NCBI GenBank assembly: GCA_944990035.1
Contig: CALYLX010000155.1
Location: forward strand, 891,493-955,492
DNA length: 64,000 nt
Origin: Clitopilus passeckerianus
Lineage: Eukaryota > Basidiomycota > Agaricomycetes > Agaricales > Entolomataceae
Reading direction: 5' to 3'
The position numbers were made by a program, and so were the translations under genes. Below are positions 24,058 to 40,175 of the stretch, in pieces. The notes beneath the pieces were generated by a model. The model made no database searches and was not told where the DNA came from. It was given only the letters and a program-made list of their open reading frames with translations. Each line of letters starts with the position of its first letter. Positions within the stretch are counted from its first letter, which is position 1.

Positions 24058-24975
24058 ATGAGGAATACGCCGCTCAATCAGTACGGCGACACCCAACATT
24101 CTCACTTACTACACCTGAGCCCTGACCATTCATGTAAGCTCACACAAATGAGAGGACGAGTCAGGATCTGGGATGTCTTAGACGCCCACCTTTTTGTCTT
24201 CGTCCCAACTAACGGCGATTTTTCTTTCAGACTTTGGGACAAAACGGTGCATAGGTGCCGCTCAACCGCATGAAGGCATGTTTCCATCCCTTCTCCCGGC
24301 TCTCTACTCGACCGTGTTAGTCTGCCCCACATTTAACGTCTCCGGTCCGTTGACGAGGCATGTATGTTGCACATGCACCCAATTATATTAGTCCCTTCTG
24401 ATGTTGGACCTTTCTATTAGACATTTGTCGTTTCCGGGTCACACTATTATGGGTTCTTCCATATGCCGAGCGCCGCGGTCAACCCTTGCGTTTCACAAGT
24501 CGACACCCTGGTAGAAGGAGTCCGCAGCATTGAACCTAATTCAATGGCGACTGCCCTGTTGGGGTCAGAATCAACTGCTGCTGCGGACGTCTTTGATGTG
24601 ATTTCTGGTGCTTTCAGGTCTGTAAATCTGCCATGACGCATATCCAACTTTACTGAACTGTTCGCCTACTTCTGGATCAGTTGCCTGTTGAATCTCCACA
24701 CCTTGAGGTGCAATCGTCCATCAGCCCATGGTCGACATCCTCAGACTGGAAGGTCATCGAATTTCCTTCTCAGGAGACGAACTGCTCCCAGCAGCCATAT
24801 GCATACCAAGCTGCCAACTGCAAAATAGTACGTGCACCTGCCCTCACGTACTCATGTGTTGTCGATTTGACGTGCTTTACGCCCTTCGCAGCTATTCCCC
24901 AGCCATTCTAGAGCCTCGGTCGATGAAACAGGTGCCGATGTTCTTTACCCGTCGGAATTCTCTGCCGATCTCTAG
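24058..24975 (+). CDS. Unknown protein, five-exon model
   Basis: No family is recognised. A plausible chain of five exons joined at GT-AG sites keeps one frame from the ATG at 24058 to the TAG at 24973, giving about 210 residues. Junction sequences include DHS/YFGTKRC, LTRH/TFVVSGSHYYGFF, GAFRS/LPVESP and ANCKI/LFPSHS. The product has scattered Cys, no obvious signal peptide or membrane segment, and an acidic Ser/Thr-rich second half. Support is only the continuity of frame and reasonable splice sites, so both the existence and boundaries of the gene need transcript data. An alternative is that only the central exon near 24420-24620 is real. Confidence 0.4.
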
Positions 24976-25423
24976 ACTACAGACGTGTCTGACTTCTGTT
25001 ATATCATCTTCCAACGATAATCCATCGTCATTTTATTCTCAGTGTGAACTTGCTCGTGGACATAATATTGTGTGCTCTTCACCCCGGCTCGCTTATCTAC
25101 TACCCACATTCTTAATTCTTTATGATACCTACTTATTCCCACTTGTTGGCGTAGTCGATGTCGCCTATGATTTCTGGTACGACGTTTATGCGCCGCCGTT
25201 AGGGCCCATATACCTCCCGGTTGATCCAAGTCGTTTCTTTGTCGGATTTCTTGCTCACCATTGAGGGAAGTTCACTATATTTCCCTCAGTCTCCCTCTCC
25301 CTGATCGCAAGAGAATAAACACCTTAAAGGCAAGGTTTACACGACTACGATCTTTCAATTGCAAATCCAATACACAGCTACAAGAACTACTAGTCCAAGC
25401 TCAGACTTTCCATCGGCAACTCA
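24976..25423. other. Intergenic, convergent
   Basis: This lies between the 3' ends of the gene at 24058 and the β-trefoil gene at 25424. One open frame reads hydrophobic and aromatic (LPTFLILYDTYLFPLVG) near 25095-25155 but has no supported gene structure. Confidence 0.4.
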
Positions 25424-26014
25424 CTATTCATGTGCAGGGCGAATGTTCCAGTAGACGACGGGGCCACCAAGTTCAGGGAAGCCAGCGATCTGACGAAGTT
25501 TGGTTGAGGTCCCCCAAACCGTTGCATTGGATTAGCTGACTTACATTGACAGCGTCACCAGCTAGACTAGTACCGAACCCCAGCACAAAGACACGGCCAC
25601 CATCAATAACATCGATGCGATGTCCCCTGAGAGTTGAAGGTCAGTAATAATCGGAATACAGAACAAAGACCGTATTTACTTATGGCCTTCAGAGGAGTCG
25701 ATGCGGAAGCGTTGCCATTCCTCATTTTCATCCGGAGTGAGGAAGATGATTCGCTCCCCTTTGGTTTCGAGGAGCGACCACACCAGGTTCTCGCCCGGAA
25801 CCTTGATGCGGTAGATGTTGTCTCCTACGTTCTGAACCTCGAACTGATAGGCGATATTCAGCTTATGATTTGATAAGACTCAGGATGATAATACATGACT
25901 TACGACTCCAGTTTCAGACTGAGAGGCAACAGCGTTCTCACCTCGCCTGACCGCAAAGGAAGGAGGAAGAAGAGCTGAGCTGATGGTGCAGATTCCTTGG
26001 GGAATGTTTGCCAT
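25424..26014 (-). CDS. Small β-trefoil protein, I66/ricin-B-like
   Basis: Exons 25904-26014, 25680-25861, 25545-25626 and 25424-25489 (111, 182, 82, 66 nt) give 146 residues. Intron phases 0, 2, 0 and the 82-nt third exon match the I66-type inhibitor at 8479. Three repeats end in similar aromatic-hydrophobic strands: YQFEVQNVG, EEWQRFRID and VVYWNIRPAHE, the usual pattern of a β-trefoil. The N-terminus MANIPQGICTISSAL resembles that of inhibitors and R-type lectins; no signal peptide is present, as is common for fruiting-body defence proteins. It may be a protease inhibitor or a lectin; the Q-x-W motif of classic ricin-B lectins is not clear. A TATA-like TATTTAAG lies about 70 bp upstream. 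Confidence 0.65.
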
Positions 26015-26453
26015 GTCGAAGATGAAGATGAAATATCCGAGGGAGGTTGAGTTGTAGCTTTCCTGCCAGAAAATTACAGACTTAAATACGAGCGTTGTAT
26101 ATTTGATGATGTTGTCGTTGCAAGTTGGGTGTCCACGAAGCCTCAGAACCAGTGCTTCGTTGCTCCACCATCATGAGGTAGCTTTGGATGGAACTTTCTA
26201 AGGCGAAGTCAAGACCCTAAAGGTGTCTGGCCCTGGGCTCCAATCACCCTTCGTCCTAGGGGATCACATCGTACTTCTTACCTCCTTGTTGCCCCGGTGG
26301 ACGTCGTCTGTTGGCTCTGGGCTCTAAAGGCCGTCTGTTCATTACGATTAAGCTCTATCTCTAGATCAATATTTCACCTGAGATAATCTATTTTTCTGCC
26401 TTAAACATCACACGCCATGCGAGTGATATCACACATACATAGACATTCTGGCG
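26015..26453. other. Intergenic
   Basis: The promoter region of the β-trefoil gene and the 3' flank of the broken gene ending at 26454. No gene was recognised. Confidence 0.5.
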
Positions 26454-27440
26454 TCACGCTTGAGATTGTACAGCACCAGACCAACCTCCGATGCCCGTCA
26501 TCGTCTTATCGGGCCACCCAAAGGTCTTTTCGCCCCAATTCTTTGGAGCATTGATACGTCGAATCTCAGAATAAATAAGAATTGGTATTTCAGCTGGAAT
26601 GACCGTTTCTGTTGCGCCCTTAGCCGTAATAACCGCAGGCTTCGCGTTCCGGAACTTGGTCTTCTGATACGGGTCGAAGGATGCCCAGTTGCCAGTATAC
26701 ACAACGTCGTGGCTACCACTACCCGCGTCCGTAAATTCCATGATCTTTTGGATCGAGAAATGGGTAAGAAAAATCCCTGGCATAGTTATTTCTCGCACCT
26801 TCCATGCACGGAGCGGCTCTTGATAACTGGCTTTCCAGTGCCCTTTTCCCAGCTTCCAGTATTGGCACTGTTTAACTCTGAGAAGTAGAGAAGTCAAAGC
26901 TGGGGTCCACACTATAACGCCGCTACGGACATTAAGTCACCTTGTACAAGCTATTTGCACAGTGTAGCTTATCCCATCGATACTTATGCTGTCATTCTTC
27001 CAGTCAATTGCGCCTTTTGGTTCCTGCGAGCTCAATACAGATGTGATCTCGGGGGTGATATCGTCTTCGCTCGCCGAGACGGTACTGACTGTACAGTGGT
27101 AGTCGCTGTGGATAGGAGACGAGAGTCCAAATAGCTGGCTCCGTTATCGAAAGTGTATGTCTTGGATTCCACCGAAGTAAGCTACCAATAGTCGAATGTC
27201 AACAGTCATCATCTTGGAAACTCATACTTTGCATGGTTGAAGGCTTCACACCTTGAGGCATGATGGCCGCGGTGATATCCAGCATCAGACGCACGTTCGT
27301 TAGGTTCTCTCCTGGCACGGCGTAAGGGTTAAAGTACTGTCAACCACCTCGAAAATGGGGTACAAGGTCATGCTCTCGACCATGCGGATTTCATAGCCTT
27401 AGCTGGATTCCAGCCTCAAGAAGGTTGGGTATAATTGTTG
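26454..27440 (-). pseudogene. Broken gene of unknown family
   Basis: The minus strand has several coherent peptide blocks that do not share one frame. From upstream: PNLLEAGIQL, then YEIRMVESMTLYPIFEVVD (27370-27430), then YFNPYAVPGENLTNVRLM (27270-27330), then SDYHCTVSTVSAS and WKNDSISIDGISYTVQIAC (26940-27100), then CQYWKLGKGHWKASYQ (26825-26880), and a last exon with DVVYTGNWASFDPYQ to the stop at 26454. The first two junctions need one-base shifts that no intron explains. The later ones fit normal introns. No start codon was found. It is either a pseudogene or an assembly with indels. I do not recognise the family; the repeated aromatic residues suggest a β-rich extracellular protein. Confidence 0.45.
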
Positions 27441-27688
27441 TATTGGTTTATCGTAATTACAATATCGCGTATAGTACATCGAAAATCATAAACAACGACG
27501 TATGAAAGGCAGTAGCCTACCACCACTAGGGGTCATCGGATGCTTGACTCCAAATATACAGCTCTGAGTCCATCCACGGGACAGGAGCCCGTATTATCGA
27601 GACAATCCCTGTCATTACCGCGACGAGCAAATACTTCTCCACACTTTTACCGACCAACACCCGCAGAAGCACTCCTGACATCGCCAGG

Positions 27689-30520
27689 TTAAGCGTGAGT
27701 TGGCTCCTTCTCCACGTATTTGCCTGAACCAGGGCTAAAGATATCCTTGACGATACCCTTGATGACCATGGAGATAGCGACTCTGCTCTCCCAAAGAGGG
27801 TACAAGACCACAGTGAAGGCGGAGCAGAATGCCCAGATAATGGAGACGATAACCCAAGCCTTCAATGAGGGAACGTTGTAGACCGTTGAGGCGAAGAAGA
27901 GTGGGAGTGGGATTAGAATAATCATGATAACGGTCTATGCATCATGGTTAGCAACGACGATAGGAGGTAGAGAATGTGTGCGGATACTTACAATGACAAC
28001 CGAAGACCAAGCAGCAAACTTGAAAGCCTTCTTCAACGCCGCTCTATCCAGATCTTTCGAGGAAGTGATACCAGCACGAGTGACCTCCGTGACCACAACG
28101 CTAGGCTCCTTTTTATCCGAGTAATCCTTCTCGTCCTTCTCGGCTTGCTCATCCTCTGAGTCTTCGGCTTCTTTGCGGGATACGGAGTCCACAGGAGCGT
28201 TGATGGAGCGAGTGATATCGAAGTCGAAGTTGTCGGGTGACTGCGGAGGCAATGGTTAGACCTCGACGTTAGTCAAAGAAGGAAAGACGGACAACGTAAG
28301 ACCAGGCCGTAGCAACGATACCACCGACGCCGATAGCAGCGAGATTACCAGCAAGCATCTCATAATCTCCTCCAGAGGTCTACATGACGAAAAGCGACGG
28401 GATCAGTAAGGGTACTCTGAAGTTTGATAAAAGCAGGGTGTACGTACAGTGACGTTGATTTCGCTGTTGAGCTGGCTGGTGGTGACGAGCCAAGCCACAA
28501 TACCAGCAACGAGACCTCCTATGGCTCCGACCATGCATCCAATTCTGTTGGCTTTCTTCCACGTGACGCAGAGAGCTGAAAACGTGGGAGGAACATCGTC
28601 AATGCTAGAACATTATTCAGTTATAGGGATCACACGCACCAATGGGGACGACGGCAGATCCGAGAAGAACCCCCATCTGGATAGTAAGTTAGAAGGATGC
28701 GGCTCCTTGAAACGCCAAAATAACGTACGAAAGTCTGTGAAAAGTCGTCAGTGAGCTGAAAATGAAAATGAAATATGGTAGACTTACGTATAGCCAACCC
28801 ATGGAGACGCCAATATAGTAGAAGATGGTCCCGGCAATACCCATAACCAAAGCGAAAACGACGATCATGTAATGAGAAACGCGTAAGATCTGGGCCTCAG
28901 TCGCGTTCGGGTTGATGTATTTCTGGGGAAATTGGGTTAGAATACAACAAAGACAGATTGAATGAAGGACTTACCTTGTACACGTCGTATGTCAGGATAC
29001 TTGATACCGCAATAAGTTCGGCAGAGGTAGCGCTCGTTACAGCCAAGAAAAGGAGGATGAGCATTGCTGCCGCTCCGGACTTCCCGAGCAAGGCTGCAGC
29101 CGCAGATGGAGCTGGTAGTCCGGCAGAAACCTCAGCTGGGGTGAGCATCTTCATAGCGGGATCGCCTCGGAGAGCAACGGCGGACAATCCCAGGGTGGTC
29201 GCGAGTCCGAAGGGGATAGCGAACCATGCAATACCTCCGAGAAGGTATGCCTTCACGCAAGAGGCGGGTTGGGAAGCGATAGCACGTTGCCAGTAGGCTT
29301 GGTCATTGAATACGGTGGCGAAGTTGCCGATAATCTAAGGAAGTGAAAAGATGTTGTGAGTTGAGAGAAGAGTTTCGGGAGAGACGATGGACGTACGTTG
29401 ATGACGCCAAAGATCAACCCATTCTTGCTTCTCATGGTCAAGTAACTGCCGTGAGCGTTTCCCGGTACAGGGGTTTCCAAGGCGGCTTTCGTCAGGAGTT
29501 CGTGCATCTTGTCAATGCTGCCAATCTTGTCGGAGGTGGCGTAGACGGTGAACATGAAAACGAAGATGATAGCGAAGAGGACGGCGGTATGGGTACTGCA
29601 GATGTCATGGATATTGAGAATGCAAGTCAAGAACCAAGGATGATATTTACTAGTCGCAAAGGAGGGTGGCACGCATTCCACCGGCTACGACGTAGACTGC
29701 GACACCAATCGGAATAAGGAAACAAGCCTAGAAGGAGAGATCAGTTGACGATTGAGAAGGACGTTGAACATCAACGTACGGCGAGGGTGTTCATTCCTGT
29801 GAGATCGGTGACGGTCGCCGAGCCTCCCAGAGTCAACATACTGGAGACCACGATGTTCGTCGCCAACCCAAAGAAGAGAAAGATGGCATGGGCGAAGGTA
29901 CCCCACCGCCTATCGATGATTTCCAAGAAGGTATGAGCGTTCTGTGAAGGCACTACTTTGAGTCTCGAGGTCCTAGTAGAAATTTGACGAAAACACGTAC
30001 CGGAGCGTTCAACTTGAGCTTGGCAGCGAGTTGGGCGAAGAGAAGAACTTGGATCGTAGCACCAGCTCCATACCACCACGGTCCAGAGATACCGTACTTG
30101 TACGCCACCGCGCTTGATTGAAGGAGTGTAGCTGCCCACCTAAGCAAGTTCGGACGTTAGTCAAGTCGCAAGGTATACCACACGGTTACGATACATACGT
30201 CCAGGCGCTCACAATACCAGCTGCGATAAGGCCAGGTTTAATAGAACGAGAGGCAGAAGTGAACTCTGTTCGTTCAATGTTAGAGGTCACACGAGTGTCA
30301 AGGGAAAGAGAATTGGCGAACCTTCAGAGTTACTGGGCTTGAAGGCGGTGTAACGAGCTTGAATCCATGTCAAGCATAACATGAAGGCCGAAAAGAACAA
30401 GCCGATTCCGCACACGACCCCATAGCCTGCGCCTGAAGAAACAGTGACGGTCAATTATGACGCCCGAACAGCTGGGAAGACGAGCATACCTTGCGGCAAA
30501 ACCCTAGCAACGTCGGACAT
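27689..30520 (-). CDS. DUR3: Urea active transporter (sodium/solute symporter family)
   Basis: DUR3 is a plasma-membrane high-affinity urea (and polyamine) importer of the SSS family, driven by protons in fungi. The gene has about a dozen exons split by short introns. The start at 30520 gives [11 protein letters not shown]; the frame then reads through the family core: [70 protein letters not shown] and [14 protein letters not shown]. All are typical of DUR3. The last exons hold an acidic cytoplasmic loop ([17 protein letters not shown]) and the final transmembrane helices, ending [10 protein letters not shown]. About 15 transmembrane segments are expected. In fungi it is usually under nitrogen catabolite control by GATA factors; I did not verify sites. 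It stands alone here, not beside urease or urea amidolyase. Intact and conserved. Confidence 0.93.
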
Positions 30521-31679
30521 CTTCTGTGAGTTGTAGAGGATGATAGGAGGTGCTGAAGCGAGCGCGAGTGCAGCAAGTCGAAAAGCGAAGGTAAGAAGGC
30601 CTGTATGTTTTATACAGTCGATTTTTGCATGTTCCAAACCCGGTCCGCGCCCGTTATCAAAACTGGGGAAGAGATAAGGCTATCAACCTTTGACGAGATA
30701 AGGTCTATCAAAGTCTTCTCGAAGAGATAAGCATTAGAGGTCGCTGAAATCAAAGGGTCAGGAGGGTCATACTGTGAGAATAAAATCTCGCCTACTTCCG
30801 GATGCCCAGAAATGTGTTGGCCAATGCTTATGGGCGTAAAGAGATGCCAGTTCGGGGGTGCACTAGCATATAGCACGGAAGGCTAGAAACCGTCGGTTCT
30901 CTCTCGTGAGCAGGGAAATTTGAGAGTAGGGGTGAATAAAGGAACCATGGGAGATGAGGTTAATCCAGTGAAGTCGTTATCACGGTGGGGTTCCTGGTGG
31001 GCCTTGAGGCCGATAGTGGAGGTCACTGTGGTCGACGATGGAGGTGTGATGCCTAACAGTTCGGTCACCCGATGCTTACATAAAGAGGCAAAGATAAGGA
31101 CGAGTGGGCGTAATTCCGAATAAACCCGACTTCCAAGATTTAATTGATGATAATGAGTAATATGACGCCTCCTTGGTTTGCCTTGATATTGAACCAAGTA
31201 CAATATGGAAGGAAATCACCAATGTAGTATGATGGCGTCATGAAGACCAGAGGTTCAGAAAACAAAGTACGTTAGGACGTAGAATTTGTTTGATATTCCC
31301 TTGGCAAGGTAGGATACCCCTGTGAACTTCACTATCTTCTCGGTGAGTGCCGTTGGCCTCGGAACTGAGCCCTTACGGAATGTTCAATAGAGGCAAGTTG
31401 ACGACAACAAATGTACCTGTATCTTCGACCGGAATCAAGGAATGAGTCTGCGGCCAGGTACCGGCATCTGGGAAGATAGGGATGCTAGCCGCGTCTTGCC
31501 AGGGAGTGTGACGAGAGTATTTGTTGGGCTGACGCCTCCGACCCAAACAGATGCGTCGCGGTCAAACGCCCCTCCCCGCGGCTGGCACGAGGGTATGAGA
31601 TTTAAGCGCGATGAACAGAACATGCGATTTCGTGGTCATTTTGGGCTCGTTCACACTAGAGAAGAAAGGATTCGACAGA
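30521..31679. other. Intergenic upstream of DUR3
   Basis: About 1.2 kb without a recognisable gene. It contains several GATA/TATC tetramers, for example near 30670-30730, that could be GATA-factor sites for a nitrogen-regulated transporter, but such tetramers are frequent by chance. Confidence 0.4.
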
Positions 31680-32965
31680 ATGTAAAGTTTACAATGGATC
31701 CTACGAGTACTACGACAAAGGGCTACCTCGGACAATCAGCTGAGTACAGGGACTCATGCAACCTTTTTAAACCACCACGAGCCCGCATATTCGGGATATA
31801 GGTACATCTGCAAAGGTTTAGGGTTAATGCGCCCTTAGATTGGGATTACAGAACGGAACGCACCTCAAGCTCGCCAATAGGGACTTGTCTACTTTCAAGG
31901 TCCCGGCGTCCAAGAACAAGGTAGAACCAGCCTGCGGACTTGTCTGGGAGCCAGACACTGAAGCGAGTCGTCGACATTAAGCAATATTTCTTAGAGCGGA
32001 AATAATAACTTACGCGAACTGGCTATTGGCACCTATAATGGGTCCAGCACCAGACCAATCAACGAGCGCCCATGCGAAAGGCGTCGAGGAGGGTCGGATC
32101 CATATATCGTCGGGGGCGAGGTACGATCCGTTTATCTTGATATAATATTGGTTTCCAGTGACCTTTTCAACGGTGAACTGTGCGCCGAAGAAATTTGTGA
32201 GGGTGGCTCATGGAAATTGAGAACGGAAGGCTTACCCTCTCAGGCTTTGAGCCTTCAGGGAGTTCTACAAGTTTAGGCGGGGTTCCATAGAGACTATCAA
32301 GCCCAAATGGTTTTTTATACTCGCTCGTCGTGTAGTATATCTCATAGACGCCGTCGGGAGGTCCACGGTCAGTCATATTTGCAGAAGAAAGATGTCTACC
32401 CATCCTGATCTGGCGAGGGACTCTTTATACGGCGAACATCGCTTACAGACCGGTGGTTATGGGGAGAACTGGACATGTGTGAGCCAAGCAAACCAGGGAT
32501 GCTGTCGGACTCATGATGATTACCAGGCCTTGGCATTCAGACGGTAGGTGGAGGAGGGCATGGACGCCGAGCTACTTCGTCTATTATTGGACGAGAGCAT
32601 GGGAACCTTGTGATCAGTAGAGGGTATGAATCAGTCTGCCCAGAGTCGATGGTATGCAAGCGGTGAACAGAGCGAGGTAACCTCTCTAGGAGGAATACTG
32701 ATATTTAGCCTTGTTCGACATCTGAGGTTTATCATCGTGGTTTTCGGGTGAAATAACGAGGGAGGCTATTATTCTCAGACAAAAAGACGAACTTGGTCTC
32801 GCCAAACCGGGTTAAATATGTCGTAATGTTGTCGTATTACTCTGGAAGGTGGTAAGCATCAAGGGCCTGCTACGAGTCTATTCTTACTATGAGATCAATC
32901 TACTCGGAATCTTTGAAGCATGACGAATCCTACTTCGCGATGACGCATGTCGTTCACCAATTGGG
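31680..32965. repeat. Segmental duplication, copy 1 (partner 44648-45965)
   Basis: This block carries the β-trefoil gene at 31754 with its promoter and about 0.55 kb of upstream sequence. It matches 44648-45965 in the same orientation, offset by about 12.97 kb, with high identity in exons and somewhat lower identity and small indels toward both ends. Similarity fades just after CATGTCGTTCACCA at about 32950 and 45950. Confidence 0.85.
31754..32376 (-). CDS. Small β-trefoil protein, I66-like (duplicate 1)
   Basis: Exons run from 32376 to 32236, then 32014-32177, 31864-31957 and 31754-31807; intron phases are 0, 2, 0, as in the I66-type gene at 8479. The product is 150 residues when started at 32376 (MTDRGPPDGVYEI). 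An ATG nine codons upstream (32403) is in frame, but a TATAAAG element at 32423-32429 is only about 20 bp from it, so the later start is preferred. Motifs: PDGVYEIYY at the start, FTVEKVTGNQYYIKINGSYL, PFAWALVDWSG at the end of the second repeat, AGWFYLVLGRRD, and the end GSWWFKKVA. A cytosolic protease inhibitor or lectin of the β-trefoil fold is likely; the true ligand is unknown. A nearly identical copy is at 44721. Confidence 0.7.
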
Positions 32966-33057
32966 GCAATCTTTAAGACTCTTTCAGGGCGTTTGAAACA
33001 TTCGTAAGAGTTTAGTATGGTAGGAGACTATATAAGGAGTTCACGAGGCGACAACGA

Positions 33058-34757
33058 CTAATGTCTAGCCTTGAGAGCAGTGGCATGTGCAGCGAGGAGA
33101 GAGTAGGCCTCTGTATCCGGGTAGATACTAAATGGGTCATCCACAAAGATGTCACCAATAGAGAGGTGCGATGCAGTCTGCCTAATAACACCGAATGTCA
33201 GTCAGAGATTTATCGTCGAGAATCCAAATAAAAGCTCACCAAATAAGGTCACCAGTCAAACCAGATGACACAACCTCGTTCAGCCAGTCGGTGTAGGTGG
33301 CGAGCTGGTCACTGTTGGTCACCCCGTATTCTTCGAGAATAACAGGTTTGTTGGCTTTGGCTATTGAAGCCGCATGGTCTGCGATCCATTGAGTCCCCCA
33401 GTCTTTGTAGTTATCCGAGACCCATGCCTCGGGGTAGGACTAAGTGCGCGTTCGGGCATTGTGCATGTTCACCTAGAGGTCAAAAGAACTCACATGGAAG
33501 GTCCCGAAATCGAGCGTAGGGATGGCTAAATTAGCTTCGAAGTCCACGCCTTCCGAGCCTTGGTATGGGTAGGAAGGATTACCGGGCTGGTTGTAGAAAC
33601 CTTCGTCGCCGAGAGCAACAAGATGGTTGGCGTCGATGGATTTGATGTAGGTCGATATCTCTTTGGCCCAGGCTGTAACGGTTTCCGTGGTACATGTACC
33701 GGTCGTGTTTCTGTGGGTTGCATAAGCGTGACCTTCGTAGATGGTATTATAAAGCTAGACCTACCCAGTGCTACCTCTGCACCTCGGTTCATTGGCAAGC
33801 TCCCATGCCATGATCGTCGGCTCGTCGACGTAGCGCCCAACGAAGACCTTGATATAGTTCTTCCAGGCAGTCTTGACAGATTCGTCGGTGTAGAAGAGAT
33901 CGTGATTGGTCGAATTGAGAATCTGATTAACGTAAACGTCCATTCCGCCGTAGTCTCCCCAATTATTGGTGCTATCGAGGTAGACGGTTCGAGCGTGGTC
34001 CCAAACACCTAAGGCCAACGTACAGTGCGACGACTAGGCGAACATTATTGGCTCTTGCTGCAGCCACGACCCTGTCGAAGTTTTGGAGACCATCGGCACC
34101 GTAATTAATGGTGGGAACGCCGTCAGACCATATCTGATAATAAGGCTGACCCCAGGGAGTGCCGACGAACTCGTTGAAACCCCTGGTGGGTGTATTAGTA
34201 CCAGGATGGAAGGTTTTAGCGCTGTGCGACACATACCAGGTTCGGACTACGGTGCCGCCGGCGTTGGCTACATCGTGGAAAGATAGGTTCATGTCAGCAT
34301 CCGAAAGACCTGATAGGCCGACCCAGTAGGAGTTAGCCCTAGTAAATCGTTAGGTGTTTGTTACGAAGTTCCATTGGGGCGACATACCCAACCGGGGTAA
34401 ATCTGGAACCATCAAGCGTGAATTGGGTTCCAGCAGTCCTCACAAAACCTGCTGGTGTAGGAAGGGGTGTCGTCGAGGTCGTGGTAGCAGAGGTGGTTGT
34501 CGTAGATGGAGGCGCAGTTGTAGTGGTGCTGGGGACGCATTGAGAATACCAAGCATTCCAGGAGAAGCAAGTAGATCCGGGGGCGCAGGCTGTCAAGTCG
34601 AGTCAGTTCAGCCAATATTGGGGTGGGGTGTGACCGAGGAAGGCGTACTTTTATCACCACTCCAGTATTGACCACCGCATTGTCCCCAGATAGGGGTTGA
34701 AGCGAGTGCTGGAGAGATGGCAATTGAGAGTGATACAAAGCCCAGAAACTTGAGCAT
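33058..34757 (-). CDS. Secreted CBM1-GH5 endo-β-1,4-mannanase
   Basis: Hydrolyses internal β-1,4-mannosidic bonds in mannans, outside the cell. The start at 34757 gives a signal peptide (MLKFLGFVSLSIAI, cleaved near ALAS). Next is an N-terminal fungal cellulose-binding module CBM1, WGQCGGQYWSG followed after an intron by CAPGSTCFSWNAWYSQC, then a Thr/Ser/Pro linker, then the GH5 domain. GH5 signs: GTVVRTW, GGMDVYVNQI, AWELANEPRC with the acid/base Glu of NEP, and PVILEEYG with the nucleophile Glu. The last exon ends LKARH at 33058. Six or more short introns; all junctions I checked keep frame. Together with the GH27 α-galactosidase at 59317 it could degrade galactomannan, though they are 25 kb apart. 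Expression is usually induced by plant polymers. Confidence 0.93.
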
Positions 34758-38607
<3,850 letters not shown>

Positions 38608-39210
38608 CGCGTCTACTATTCAACGCCGGAACTTTGAATGTTTTTCCAAGTTTTCGAGAGCAGGTCATTCTGGACCTCTCATAAACTATTCCTGCACCTT
38701 TCCTAACATATAAGGAAGGCTGCCAAAGTTGCCGAATGCCAAGATCTTTAATTTTACATGGTCCGTGCATAGTTCTTTGTAGTATAAAAGTTGTAAATAG
38801 TACATTGCGCATAATTCAAGTATTCGATAGCCCAAATTCGGTATCACAACTGCGGGTGTGCTACTTAGATTTGAGACGGTACCACTGCTTCGATTGCGAG
38901 ACTTGTATTAGTTTTATAATCATTCGTTACTGAGGGATCTTAGAATTGAAATATATTCAATTTTACACACACACACGTTTACATCGCTACCTAAGGGTAT
39001 CCCGGTGTCTAAGAGTGCTATCTACACGAAGCCCACGAATTCGAAGTAGTTAGTATCGAGTTTGTTGATTAGTGAAGTCGGATTAGTTCGATTTCCGCTA
39101 TAATACAGACCCGCCACTTACCTCTTCACCGAGATCAATCTCCGCTGTCGCCAATTAGGGCTTGACGCGACGGACGCGCAAAGGTGTCGCGTCATTAGGC
39201 AGCCTCGAAG
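38608..39210. other. Intergenic
   Basis: A/T-rich sequence with a short (AC)n run near 38967. No gene was recognised. Confidence 0.5.
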
Positions 39211-40175
39211 ATGGGTCGGAAACGAAAGAGTCACGTCGGGAATCTCGGAGAATATGCTGTCAAGAAGTCAAAACGAAAGATTACTAACGAGAACGGGGAA
39301 AATGTAAGCCAAAACACGTCAAAAAACACGAAATTAGGGGTCTCATCTGAGCTTGCATGACAGGAACCCACCTGCTCACTGCCCACAAGGCCTCTATCTC
39401 CCAAGATCCGATTGTTCTCTGAAGTATCCGGCTCGGAGGGGCTCACTGAGATGCATAGCTCATATCCTTGGCCTGTCTGGCCTCCAGTACCCGCCTTATA
39501 CATCCCATCTCTTGCATCACCACTGCCCGGCCATTCAAACTTAGAGCCTGTAAGCAAGCCCAATGGCATCCGTGATTCTAAAGTGTCGGATGAGGCAGAG
39601 AGAGGCCAGGATAGTATGGAAATTGATAGAATGGAAGGAGACACAATGAGTTCAAATTCTCTTTCTGATGACGCTGATCACTTGCCTGTAGCCGGGAATC
39701 CAGCACTCGTCGCAGAACCTGCTTTACCGGTTGGTGAAGAGCCTCACAATGATCAGATTTCTCGAGTGTGGCGCCGATCTTAGAGGAAGATGCCCAGGAG
39801 CAGGGATACTCGGTCCTGTTCCTGCCGAAATTCCATTGCGAGCTCAATTTCATCGAGCAGTGTTGGGGTTATGCGAAGAGGATCTACAGGATGTATCCTC
39901 CATCCTCGAAAGAAGATGTCTTAGAGAGGAATGTCCGGTAGGCGCTGAGCGAGGTGACCTTGACGATGATGAGAAGGCATTTTACACTCATCATATCCTG
40001 TGGAGCACCACTGACAGTTTAGTGATATAGATTTGCGATCTGATCCATGCGCTTCATGGACGCGTATCAAAAAGGGCTGAATGGCGCACAAGCAGCTTGG
40101 GCAGTCAAGAAATACCGTGGCCATCGTTGTATTCCTGCTGATATTCTGGCTTCCTTGGATGATATTCCTGCTTAA
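39211..40175 (+). pseudogene. Degenerate DDE-superfamily transposase
   Basis: The 5' part, from the ATG at 39211, encodes a basic start (MGRKRKSHVGNLGEYAVKK) followed by an intron and an acidic, low-complexity region. From about 39805 another frame encodes LFLPKFHCELNFIEQCWGYA, the conserved C-terminal block of fungal DDE endonucleases, and then MRFMDAYQKGLNGAQAAWAV and KKYRGHR up to the stop at 40173. Two in-frame stops interrupt the catalytic end: TAG at 39939-39941 and TGA at 40041-40043. Both are explained by single C-to-T changes (CAG and CGA codons). A 50-odd-bp intron with a GC donor may lie between. The catalytic core between the N- and C-terminal parts is missing, so this is an inactive, internally deleted copy. 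Terminal inverted repeats were not found. Confidence 0.75.

Noticed and set aside
32236..32403. Upstream ATG at 32403 for the β-trefoil gene
   Set aside because: It lies about 20 bp from the TATA element, too close for normal transcription start spacing; the ATG at 32376 matches the length of the family.
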